A DNA stretch of 8,387 nt from an uncultured Desulfovibrio sp. (GCA_947177085.1 CAMWTD010000084.1:1-8387); one strand, 5' to 3'. Shown: positions 1-6,538, numbered from the stretch's first letter. Program-made: numbers and translations. Notes: generated from the sequence alone by a model not told the origin.

Positions 1-102
1 TTTGACATAGCCATTTCGGCTCTGGACATCGTGCCGGAAAACTTCGCCTCGCTCCAAAGCAGCAGCGCCCTTGTGGAAAAAAGCCCGGGCAAAGGCCACT
101 GA
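1..102 (+). CDS. Acyl carrier protein, C-terminal fragment (5' end outside the window)
   Basis: The reading frame is open from the first base and ends at TGA (100-102), giving the last 33 residues of a protein. The fragment has the pattern of the end of a carrier protein: a short hydrophobic stretch, then PENFASL, then a helix ending in ALVEK. Many ACPs have a PENF(A/R)S element at the start of helix III or IV. The Ser that would carry 4'-phosphopantetheine lies upstream of the window. The stop codon overlaps the next start (TGATG), which implies translational coupling to the KASIII gene that follows. The same ACP-then-KASIII order recurs at 1213-2540. The short length limits certainty, but context supports the call. 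Confidence 0.68.
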   Translation, partial: FDIAISALDIVPENFASLQSSSALVEKSPGKGH

Positions 103-1211
103 TGCGCGCCGCCGTCAGGGGGGTGCGCCTGCGCGGCATCTGCGCCGCAGTGCCCGCCCATGTCTGCCGTTTTGAGGACGAGCTCAAGTATTTTTCCTTC
201 CCGGAAAAAAGCTCGCGGCGGCTTGCGCGCGTCATGGGTTTCAACGAGCACCGCATCGCCGACCCCGCCACGTCGCCCTGCGATCTCGCCTCCTACACGC
301 TCAACCATCTGTTTCATGAGGGCGCGCTCTCGCGCGAGCGCCTCCAGAGCCTTGTCGTTGTGGCGCAAAAGGCGGACCATCCCGTGCCGGGCAACAGCAA
401 GGTCATCCACGGCCAGCTCGGGCTGCCGCCCGAGACCTTCTGCACCGATATTTACGAGAACTGCATCGGCTTCATCTCCGGCCTGTTCACGGCAAGCTGC
501 CAGATAGCCTCAGGCGCCGCCACAGAAGTGGCGGTGGTCGCCACCGACGGCGGGGCCTGCCATGCCAACAAGCACGACCGCAACACCTACCCGCTTTCCG
601 GCGACGCCGCGGGCGTGGCGGCGCTGTGCAAGAGCGACGACCCGGACGATGTGCTCCACTTCGTCTTTCGCAACGACGGTTCGCGCCGGGCGGCCCTGCT
701 GGTTCCCGCGGGGGGCTGCCGGATGCCCGCCACGCCCGAGACAGCAAAGCCGGTCACGGACGAAATGGGCAACACCCGCTCCCTCAACGACATGCACATG
801 GACGGCACGGCGGTCTTCCAGTTCGTCATGGAGAGCGTGCCCGCGCTCGTGGAGGAGGCCTGCGCCTTTGCTGGCGTGAGGCCGTCGGACATCCGCTTCC
901 ACCTGACACACCAGCCCAACCGCTTCATGCTGGAGAAGCTGGCCGACCTCCTGAATGTGCCGCGCGACATGCTGTTCAACAACATTGGGGAGCATTTCGG
1001 CAATTCCTCGGCCGCGACCATCCCTGTCAATATTGCCTATAATCTCGGGGAACGCTTGTTGCATGAGCGTTTGCAGGTCTGCCTGTCCGCTTTCGGGGCC
1101 GGCCTTTCCCTGGCGGCATGCGTCTGCCGGCTGGGGCCCCTGGATTTTTGTGAGCTTATCGAGCACCCGGGCGGGGGGGCCATCGACGAAACAGCCATGA
1201 GTGGAGAATAG
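102..1211 (+). CDS. 3-oxoacyl-ACP synthase III (KASIII/FabH-like), first copy
   Basis: This 369-residue thiolase-fold enzyme is predicted to condense an acyl starter with malonyl-ACP, or to transfer an acyl group. The full KASIII catalytic triad is visible: Cys121 in YENCIGF, His270 in HQPN and Asn301 in FGNSSAA. The glycine-rich FGAG near the C terminus also fits the fold. It is about 50 residues longer than E. coli FabH (317), as in KASIII-like proteins of accessory pathways. HQPN replaces the usual HQAN. The ATG overlaps the upstream ACP stop, with AAAGG six bases before it. One base separates its stop from the next ACP start. Some KASIII homologues (CerJ and ChlB types) are acyltransferases rather than condensing enzymes, and the sequence does not decide between these. 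The family call is firm; the substrate is unknown. Confidence 0.92.
   Translation: MRAAVRGVRLRGICAAVPAHVCRFEDELKYFSFPEKSSRRLARVMGFNEHRIADPATSPCDLASYTLNHLFHEGALSRERLQSLVVVAQKADHPVPGNSKVIHGQLGLPPETFCTDIYENCIGFISGLFTASCQIASGAATEVAVVATDGGACHANKHDRNTYPLSGDAAGVAALCKSDDPDDVLHFVFRNDGSRRAALLVPAGGCRMPATPETAKPVTDEMGNTRSLNDMHMDGTAVFQFVMESVPALVEEACAFAGVRPSDIRFHLTHQPNRFMLEKLADLLNVPRDMLFNNIGEHFGNSSAATIPVNIAYNLGERLLHERLQVCLSAFGAGLSLAACVCRLGPLDFCELIEHPGGGAIDETAMSGE
1203..1206 (+). promoter_or_regulatory. Ribosome binding site of the second ACP
   Basis: GGAG lies six bases before the ATG at 1213. It supports that ATG over the in-frame GTG at 1201, which would add only four residues and has no comparable site. 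The GGAG sits inside the last codons of the upstream KASIII gene. Confidence 0.6.
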
Positions 1212-1212
1212 C

Positions 1213-1440
1213 ATGGAAATCAAGGAAAAACTTGCGGCCCTTGAAGAAATTATGGAGCTCGACGAAGGCGCGCTTGCGCCCGATATGCGCCTCGATGAAA
1301 TCGAGGAGTGGGATTCCCTTTCGGCGCTTTCCTTCGTGGTGCTCCTCGGTGACGAATTCGACCGGAAGATCAGCGGCCAGGAAATCCGCGCCTTCAAGAC
1401 GGTTCAGGACATGCTCGATGTCATGGAGCCCCAGGGCTGA
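1213..1440 (+). CDS. Acyl carrier protein (freestanding, 75 aa)
   Basis: This small, strongly acidic four-helix carrier protein holds acyl or aminoacyl intermediates as thioesters. The phosphopantetheine site is seen at residues 34-36 in WDSLSAL, with Ser35 as the predicted attachment residue. The length (75 aa) is typical of a stand-alone ACP or peptidyl carrier protein (PCP). The start is the ATG preceded by GGAG. The C-terminal part (FKTVQDMLDVM) fits helix IV. The stop overlaps the next ATG (TGATG). It lies between two KASIII genes, so it is the likely partner of one or both, and a candidate acceptor for the adenylation enzyme at 4934-6463, which lacks its own carrier domain. Whether it carries a fatty acyl or an aminoacyl group cannot be read from the sequence. 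It needs a phosphopantetheinyl transferase, none of which is encoded here. Confidence 0.92.
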   Translation: MEIKEKLAALEEIMELDEGALAPDMRLDEIEEWDSLSALSFVVLLGDEFDRKISGQEIRAFKTVQDMLDVMEPQG

Positions 1441-2540
1441 TGGCCTTTCTCCATTTTGATTCACTCGGCGTGGCGGCGCTCGCCGGGGCCGTTCCGGACT
1501 TCATCCAGCATATCCCGGAAGCCCCAGACCACCCTCGGGCGGCCTATATCAAGAATTTCGTCAGGCAGACGGGCGTGCGCCAGCGCCACATCTCCGTCAC
1601 CGAGCAGACGGCCAGCGATTATGCCTATGCCGCGGTCACGGCGGCCCTTGACCGGGCGGGTTGGGACGCGCACAGCCTTGACGGGCTCGTCTTCCTCACC
1701 CAGACGCCGGACTTCAATGCGGCCACGGGCAATTCCTTCATCCTGCACAAGCATCTCGGCATGAGGGAGGACGCGCTGGTTTTCGACATTGCCCAGGGCT
1801 GCGCCAGCTTCCCTTACGGGCTCGCCGTGTGCGCCGGCTTTTTGCAACAGCCGGGCATCGACCGCGTGGCCCTGCTCTGCGGCGACACCATGTGGCCGCG
1901 CTATCCCAACAAGGAGGCGCTGCTCGCCGAGTCCACCTTCCTCATTGGCGAGGGGAGCTCCGCCATGCTGCTCGAAAAAAGGCCGGATTCGCCAGTGGAC
2001 GCGGCATTGTTCAGCGACGGCGCGGGCTATCATTTCCTTTACGACCCGTGGGCCGGCGCGCGCCACGCCTGGCGGCGCGTCCCGGGCGTCATGCCCAATG
2101 GCGCGCTCTACGAAGGCGGCCCCTACATGGACGGCATGGAGATCACTGCCTTTTCCACCATGCGCGTCGTGGAGAGCATCCAGCAATTTTTGCGGCATAT
2201 CGGCAGGACCATCGCCGATTTTGACGGCGTGGTGCTGCACCAGGCCAATATGCAGATCCTCAGGACCATGGCCCGGCGTCTTAAGGTCGCGCCCGAGAAA
2301 TTCCCCACCACGGTGGAGACCCTCGCCAACACCAACGGCGCGTCCGTCACCCTCACCATGGTGGACGCCTATGCGGGCCGCAAGGGGCCGCTGAACCTGT
2401 TGGTCAGCGCCTTCGGCATCGGGCTTTCCTGGGGCGTGACGAGCCTCGCCATCGACGCGGGCGTCATCGTGCCACTCATCCAGTGCGCGGACAGATTCGA
2501 GGAGGACTTTCTCCGGCCGGTGGAGGCCGCCACCCCATGA
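1440..2540 (+). CDS. 3-oxoacyl-ACP synthase III (KASIII/FabH-like), second copy
   Basis: This 366-residue KASIII homologue also has a complete triad: Cys121 in DIAQGCASFPYGL, His267 in LHQAN and Asn297 in LANTNGAS. SAFGIGLSWG near the C terminus is the usual glycine-rich closing motif. It is closer to classical FabH than the first copy because it keeps HQAN and the DIAQGC environment. The two copies differ widely outside the active-site motifs, so they are not a recent duplication. The ATG overlaps the ACP stop, and its own stop overlaps the SDR start (ATGA), so expression is tightly coupled. Likely role: condensing an ACP- or CoA-bound starter with malonyl-ACP to give a 3-oxoacyl product for the adjacent reductase. 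A division of labour with copy one (chain extension versus acyl transfer) is possible but inferred. Confidence 0.93.
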   Translation: MAFLHFDSLGVAALAGAVPDFIQHIPEAPDHPRAAYIKNFVRQTGVRQRHISVTEQTASDYAYAAVTAALDRAGWDAHSLDGLVFLTQTPDFNAATGNSFILHKHLGMREDALVFDIAQGCASFPYGLAVCAGFLQQPGIDRVALLCGDTMWPRYPNKEALLAESTFLIGEGSSAMLLEKRPDSPVDAALFSDGAGYHFLYDPWAGARHAWRRVPGVMPNGALYEGGPYMDGMEITAFSTMRVVESIQQFLRHIGRTIADFDGVVLHQANMQILRTMARRLKVAPEKFPTTVETLANTNGASVTLTMVDAYAGRKGPLNLLVSAFGIGLSWGVTSLAIDAGVIVPLIQCADRFEEDFLRPVEAATP

Positions 2541-3286
2541 GCGCCGGATTTGAGGGCAAGGCATTTCTCGTCACCGGCGCTTCCAGCGGCATAGGCCGGG
2601 CCGTGGCCGTCGGGCTTTCCCGCCGGGGGGCGAAGGTCGCGCTCTCGGGGCGTGACCAGGAGGCACTCGCCGCCACGCTGGCCCAAATGGAAGGCGCGGG
2701 ACACCTCAGCCTCCGCGCGGACCTGTGCGACATCGAGGGAGTTGAGGGCCTCGTGGACAAGGTCCTCGCGTGGCGCGAACCCCTTGACGGCGTGGCCTAT
2801 TGCGCGGGCATTGCCGGGCGCGCCCGACTGCGCGACACAGGGCCCCGGATGTTGCTCGAGCGCATGACCGTGAACTGCTTTGCCTTTGTGGAACTCCTGC
2901 GCCAGATCGTCCGGCGCAAAAAAAAGACGCAGCCCCTTTCGGTAGTTGCCATCTCCTCCCTGGCCGCGCTCGGCCATGATCGCTACCTTTCCGCCTATGC
3001 CGCCTCCAAGGCGGCCCTTGAGGCGGCGGCGAAAAGCCTTGCCGTGGAGCTTTTGCCTCGCCATGTGCGCATCAACCTTGTGCGCTGCGCCTTTGTGGAC
3101 ACCCCCATGGCCACGGGGGGCGACGCCCTCGGCGATTTTGAGGCGCAATTGAAGGAGAGCGGCTACCAGCCCCTGGGCCTTATCCCGCCCGCCGTGGTGG
3201 CCGACGCTGTTGCCCGGCTACTCGGCCCGGAAGGAGCCTGGAGCACCGGGCAGGTCACCACCATCAATGCGGGCGTTGCCGGGTAG
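2537..3286 (+). CDS. SDR-family oxidoreductase, FabG-like 3-oxoacyl-ACP reductase
   Basis: This 249-residue classical short-chain dehydrogenase/reductase probably reduces the 3-oxoacyl group made by the preceding KASIII. The Rossmann motif TGASSGIG spans residues 13-20. Ser141 (AISSLAALG), Tyr154 and Lys158 (YAASK) form the catalytic triad, and Asn113 (TVNCF) completes the tetrad. SGRD at 37-40 after the second strand resembles NADP-preferring members. The usual NNAG motif reads YCAG (88-91), losing the structural Asn. The start at 2537 is chosen over longer in-frame starts because it begins just before the fold, has GGAGG at 2522-2526, and overlaps the KASIII stop in ATGA. An A8 run at 2918-2925 lies within the gene. 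The exact substrate is inferred from position; other SDR roles, such as sugar oxidoreduction, are possible. Confidence 0.88.
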   Translation: MSAGFEGKAFLVTGASSGIGRAVAVGLSRRGAKVALSGRDQEALAATLAQMEGAGHLSLRADLCDIEGVEGLVDKVLAWREPLDGVAYCAGIAGRARLRDTGPRMLLERMTVNCFAFVELLRQIVRRKKKTQPLSVVAISSLAALGHDRYLSAYAASKAALEAAAKSLAVELLPRHVRINLVRCAFVDTPMATGGDALGDFEAQLKESGYQPLGLIPPAVVADAVARLLGPEGAWSTGQVTTINAGVAG

Positions 3287-3294
3287 GTGTCAGG

Positions 3295-4164
3295 ATGCGC
3301 GCTGCCACGCTGGAAACCTATTCGGCGGCCTATGACGCCCTCAAGGGCCGCTATCCCCGCCTTGAGGGCAATATCTTTCTGGACGCCTCGCGGCTTGCGG
3401 CGCTCTTCAGCGCCAAGCCCTGCCTTTTGGAAGAGACGGAGAGCGCCCTCTTCCTGCTCACGCCCCGCCATTCCTTCCATGACGTGCTCTTTCTCACGGG
3501 CGATGCGGGCGAGCTCCCCAAGGCTCTTGAGAAGTGGCTGCCAGCCTGGCCCGCGGCCCAGCCCCTGCGGGTCTCGGTCATCGGGCGCGACCCGGAGGCC
3601 GGGGCGCTGGCGGCGCAGTTTGAGGCGGCTGGCTTCGGGCTTGTCAAGAAGCTGCTCCGCACCCGCGTCAGGCTCCCGGAGGGCAGGATGCTCGCGGCCA
3701 TGCGCCCCTTTGCCGAAGAGGCGCGCGGCCTGCTCGGCTATGCAAGGCACGGCGCCGAGGAAGAGATCCTCGAGATTTTGCGCGAAAGCTTTGACCTCAT
3801 GGGCGACAACCTGCCGGAACTCGCCGAAATCAGCGAGCGCATCGACGAAGGGGGCGTCATCGTGGCGCGCAAGGCGGGCAGGATACTCGCCCTCAACTAT
3901 TTCGCCGTCCAGTCCGGCGTGCTCCACAGTTTTTACGATGTCACGCGCAAGGAGTACCGGGGGGGCGGGGGCCTCTTCATGGCGCTCGCCGTCTTCATGC
4001 GCGACGAGCTCGAGGCCCGGGGCGTGCCCTACACGCGCGGCCTCGGCTGGCGCGACGCCGCGCAAAAAAGGCTGCTTAGGCACGCGCTGAAAAACGACCA
4101 GCGGCCCGACGGCATCGTCATCTACAACATGCGCCGCCCCGCGCCCGGCCCGGACCCGGCATGA
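3295..4164 (+). CDS. Probable GNAT-fold N-acyltransferase (two-domain)
   Basis: The 289-residue product is weakly conserved in recognisable motifs. The C-terminal half (about 151-280) looks like a GNAT domain: a first helix (EEEILEILRESF), a beta pair (GGVIVARKAGRILALNYF), then KEYRGGGGLFMAL at 219-231, which matches the R/Q-x-x-G-x-G/A pyrophosphate loop and its following helix. The N-terminal half (about 46-127) has similar alternating strands and helices and may be a second, degenerate GNAT domain. The expected role is transfer of an acyl group from ACP or CoA to an amine, for example on an amino sugar, which fits an operon that builds an acyl chain. The ATG at 3295 follows the SDR stop by eight bases. 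The last codon overlaps the next start (ATGA). It could instead be an uncharacterised protein of related fold. Confidence 0.5.
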   Translation: MRAATLETYSAAYDALKGRYPRLEGNIFLDASRLAALFSAKPCLLEETESALFLLTPRHSFHDVLFLTGDAGELPKALEKWLPAWPAAQPLRVSVIGRDPEAGALAAQFEAAGFGLVKKLLRTRVRLPEGRMLAAMRPFAEEARGLLGYARHGAEEEILEILRESFDLMGDNLPELAEISERIDEGGVIVARKAGRILALNYFAVQSGVLHSFYDVTRKEYRGGGGLFMALAVFMRDELEARGVPYTRGLGWRDAAQKRLLRHALKNDQRPDGIVIYNMRRPAPGPDPA

Positions 4165-4955
4165 TACGCGCCAGCCTCAGCTTTCCTTCAGTGGCCCTGC
4201 TCCGGCCCGTGCATGTGGAGGCGGCGCTGCCCCACGGCATTTGCGAGGCCCCGCGCCCGTGGCGCAGCCTCTGGGCCCTGCACTGCGCCCTTTCGGACGC
4301 AAGCCTGTTTTTTGAGGACCTCGGCGCGGGCGCGCTGGTGGACGAGCTCGGCTTCGCGCTCATCGCGCCCAGCCTCGGCAATGGCTTTTTTCTCAACACG
4401 CCCGGCGAGGCGCAGGCCGACTTTCTGGACGAGATATTCCACGCCCTCGCCGAAATCCTGCCCCTCTCACCGGAGGGGCGCGCCGTCGCCGGCGTCTCCA
4501 TGGGCGCTTTCGGGGCCCTGCGCTGGGCGCTGGCAAGCGGGCATTTCACAAGCGCGGCGCTGATTTCGGGCATGTATTTTGCCGATCTCGCGCCGGACGG
4601 TCGCTATGCCAGGAATCACGGTCAGCGCGCCCTCTACCGCGCCTTCAGGGACGCCATGCGCCGCGCGCTGCTGGACGGGGCCGGAAAGCCTCGTCCCGGG
4701 GCGGATCCTGCGCGACTTCTGGAGGACGCGGCCGGGCATTTGCCGGCCCTGCACATTTTTTGCGGCGAGGAGGACTGGCTCGCCCTTCCCCAAAGCCTCG
4801 CGCTGGAGCGCCTCTGCGCCGCGTACGGCGCATCGGCCACGCTGACTCTTTCCCCGGGCGGCCATGACCGGGCGTACTGGCGGGGGGCTTTCAAGGCCGC
4901 GTGCGAAGCCATTTTTTCTGGAGGGGAGGGGCCATGCCCGCGCTCATCAATGTGA
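4161..4955 (+). CDS. Alpha/beta hydrolase, esterase-D-like (possible editing thioesterase)
   Basis: This 264-residue hydrolase resembles the putative-esterase family that includes S-formylglutathione hydrolase and tributyrin esterase. The nucleophile elbow is GVSMGAFGALRWAL, with Ser113 in G-x-S-x-G. Asp205 in FCGEEDWL and His235 in PGGHDRAYW complete the triad. No signal peptide is seen, so it is probably cytoplasmic. It starts in the ATGA overlap with the acyltransferase gene and has no clear Shine-Dalgarno, so it probably depends on coupling. Its 3' end overlaps the adenylation gene by 22 bases. In an ACP-based pathway a likely job is type II thioesterase-like editing or release of acyl-ACP or acyl-CoA, but simple deacylation of a sugar is equally open. 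The family is well supported; the substrate is not. Confidence 0.8.
   Translation: MIRASLSFPSVALLRPVHVEAALPHGICEAPRPWRSLWALHCALSDASLFFEDLGAGALVDELGFALIAPSLGNGFFLNTPGEAQADFLDEIFHALAEILPLSPEGRAVAGVSMGAFGALRWALASGHFTSAALISGMYFADLAPDGRYARNHGQRALYRAFRDAMRRALLDGAGKPRPGADPARLLEDAAGHLPALHIFCGEEDWLALPQSLALERLCAAYGASATLTLSPGGHDRAYWRGAFKAACEAIFSGGEGPCPRSSM
4920..4931 (+). promoter_or_regulatory. Strong ribosome binding site of the adenylation gene
   Basis: A purine-rich GGAGGGGAGGGG stretch ends two bases before the ATG at 4934, with its first GGAGG nine bases away. It decides the start at 4934 over an in-frame ATG at 4901, which would add eleven residues ahead of the normal N terminus. It lies within the end of the hydrolase gene. 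Confidence 0.65.
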
Positions 4956-6463
4956 GCCAATACCTTGAAACCACCTGTGCCCGGCATCCGGACAGGATCG
5001 CCGTGCGCGACGGCGCGCGTTCCGTCACCTTTGCGGAACTGCGCCAAAGGGTCATCGCCGAGGCGCTGGCCCTCCGCAGGCTTTTGCACGGCCGGACGCG
5101 GAAGGTTGTGGCCGTGTACCTGCCCAAGTGCCTTGAGGCCGTCATCGCTGACCTGGCCATCATCTACAGCGGCAACGCCTATATGAATCTTGACGTCAAG
5201 TCGCCGCCCAGGCGCACCCAGGCCATTCTTGCGCAGACAGCGCCCGCCGTCCTTATAGCCACGGACGACGCTCCGGAGTGCGCCGCCCCGCTCCATCGCA
5301 TAGGCGAGGCCCCGTCCGTCTCCACAGCAGCGGAGCGGGAAGCGCTCTTCCAGGCGCTGGACACGCTTGTGGATACGGACCCGCTCTGCCTTATCAACAC
5401 CTCCGGCTCCACCGGCGCGCCCAAGACCGTGGCGCTCAACCACAGAAGCTTCATCGACTTCACGGCGGCGGTGGTGGACGCGGGACTGGTGGGCGATGCG
5501 GAGATCGTGGGCAGCCTTTCGCCCGTGATATTTGATATTTTCAGTTTCGAGCTGTGTATGCTCATGGCGAAGGGGAGCGCGCTCGTGCTCATCCCGGACA
5601 CGCTGGCGGCGTTTCCGGCCCGGATGCTTGAGCTTTTGCAAGCGGAGCGCGTGAGCTTCATCTTCTGGGTGCCGACCATCATGGTCAACATCGCCAACAT
5701 GCGCCTTTTGGACAGCCTGCCCCTGCCGGACCTGCGCATGATCTGGTTCGCCGGGGAGGTCTTTCCCACCACCAGGTTCAACTATTGGCGCGAAGCGCTC
5801 CCGGATGCGGTTTTTGCCAATTTTTACGGCCCTATAGAAATCACGCTCGATTGCCTGTACCAGTTGCTCCCCGAGCCGCTGCCTCCGGAGGAGCCCCTCC
5901 CCATCGGCCGGCCCTTCCGCAATACCGCCGTGCTTGTCCTTGACGAGCACGATGAAAACGTGCCCCCCGAAGCGCCGGGCCGCGAAGGCGAGCTCTGTGT
6001 GCGCGGCTCCTCCCTGGCCATGGGCTATTATAATGACCCGGAAAAAACGCGCGCCGCCTTCACCCAGAACCCGCTCAACCGCGCCTATCCCGAAACCATC
6101 TACCGCACGGGCGACATCGTCTGCTGGAACGCCAGGGGGGAGCTCCTGTTCCGGGGCCGCAAGGATTCGCTCATCAAGCATTCCGGCTACCGCATCGAGC
6201 TCGGGGAGATCGAGCACGCCGCCCTGCATTGCGGTGCGCCGCTCACCAATGCCTGCGCCCTTTATGACGCGGCGGCAAAAAAAATCATCCTTGTCTGCGA
6301 GGCTCCCGAGCCCCCGGACGACAAGACCCTGCGCAGGCAGCTCGGCACGGCCCTACCGCGCTACATGCTGCCGGGCCTCTTTATCCATGTGACGGAAATG
6401 CCGCGCAACGCCAATGGAAAAATCGACAGGAACAGCCTTGCGCGACGCTATTGCAGCAAGTGA
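4934..6463 (+). CDS. Stand-alone amino-acid-type adenylation enzyme (DltA/NRPS A-domain-like)
   Basis: This 509-residue ANL-superfamily enzyme activates a carboxylate with ATP and transfers it to a phosphopantetheine thiol. Core motifs run in order: A3 at 155-164 (NTSGSTGAPK), A4 around FDIFSFEL with Asp201, FAGEVFP at 272-278, A5 at 296-302 (NFYGPIE, with Ile in place of the usual Thr), A7 at 390-394 (YRTGD), A8 at 407-424 (GRKDSLIKHSGYRIELGE) and A10 with Lys496 (NANGKIDR). Asp201 matches the residue that binds the alpha-amino group in amino-acid-activating domains, so an amino acid is the likely substrate. GEVFP resembles D-alanine carrier ligase, DltA. No condensation or carrier domain is attached, so it must load a separate ACP, plausibly one in this operon. 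The start follows a strong Shine-Dalgarno. An A8 run at 6277-6284 lies in the C-terminal subdomain. Confidence 0.9.
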   Translation: MPALINVSQYLETTCARHPDRIAVRDGARSVTFAELRQRVIAEALALRRLLHGRTRKVVAVYLPKCLEAVIADLAIIYSGNAYMNLDVKSPPRRTQAILAQTAPAVLIATDDAPECAAPLHRIGEAPSVSTAAEREALFQALDTLVDTDPLCLINTSGSTGAPKTVALNHRSFIDFTAAVVDAGLVGDAEIVGSLSPVIFDIFSFELCMLMAKGSALVLIPDTLAAFPARMLELLQAERVSFIFWVPTIMVNIANMRLLDSLPLPDLRMIWFAGEVFPTTRFNYWREALPDAVFANFYGPIEITLDCLYQLLPEPLPPEEPLPIGRPFRNTAVLVLDEHDENVPPEAPGREGELCVRGSSLAMGYYNDPEKTRAAFTQNPLNRAYPETIYRTGDIVCWNARGELLFRGRKDSLIKHSGYRIELGEIEHAALHCGAPLTNACALYDAAAKKIILVCEAPEPPDDKTLRRQLGTALPRYMLPGLFIHVTEMPRNANGKIDRNSLARRYCSK

Positions 6464-6538
6464 AACGCCCCCGCGCTTGCGCCCGCAAGGGGCCCAGCGC
6501 GCGATACGGACCCTTTTAGCCATTTACGGAGAGGAATG
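6464..6538 (+). other. 75-base spacer with a weak hairpin
   Basis: This is the largest non-coding gap in the window. CTTGC (6476-6480) and GCAAG (6485-6489) can pair around a GCCC loop. Three further C-G pairs (6470-6472 with 6490-6492) are possible across a GCG bulge. No T tract follows directly; CTTTT appears only about 20 bases later, so a classical intrinsic terminator is not supported. No convincing -35/-10 pair was found. The element could be a processing or attenuation hairpin that separates expression of the methyltransferase from the upstream genes, or may have no function. Confidence 0.3.
6528..6534 (+). promoter_or_regulatory. Ribosome binding site of the methyltransferase gene
   Basis: GGAGAGG precedes two adjacent in-frame ATG codons at 6536 and 6539. 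The GGAG core is seven bases from the second and four from the first, which favours 6539. The two choices differ by one Met. Confidence 0.6.

Noticed and set aside
1173..1179. G7 run near the end of the first KASIII as a phase-variation tract
   Set aside because: It lies after the folded core and G6-G7 runs are frequent in this GC-rich window. A slip would change only the last few residues.
1201..1212. GTG at 1201 as an upstream start of the second ACP
   Set aside because: It adds only four residues and has no ribosome site. The ATG at 1213 has GGAG at the right distance and gives a normal ACP length.
510..1397. 295-codon minus-strand open frame
   Set aside because: It runs across the first KASIII and the ACP, both supported by catalytic motifs. 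It has no motifs of its own.
1461..2564. 367-codon minus-strand open frame
   Set aside because: It is antisense to the second KASIII, which has the full triad. The composition is typical of a shadow frame.
3287..4090. 267-codon plus-strand frame overlapping the acyltransferase gene
   Set aside because: Its translation is dominated by Arg, Ser, Pro and Ala. The frame starting at 3295 has normal amino-acid composition, GNAT-like features and an ATGA junction with the next gene.
4901..4933. ATG at 4901 as the start of the adenylation gene
   Set aside because: The extra eleven residues do not fit the family N terminus, and a strong Shine-Dalgarno precedes the ATG at 4934.
4634..6229. 531-codon open frame on the minus strand
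   Set aside because: It lies opposite the adenylation gene and the end of the hydrolase gene, which carry clear family motifs. Its translation is rich in Arg, Gly, His and Ala with no recognisable domain, as expected for an antisense shadow in GC-rich DNA.
6477..6508. Possible sigma-70 promoter (TTGCGC ... GATACG) in the spacer
   Set aside because: The -10 match is poor and the spacing is 20 bases, so it is not distinguishable from chance.
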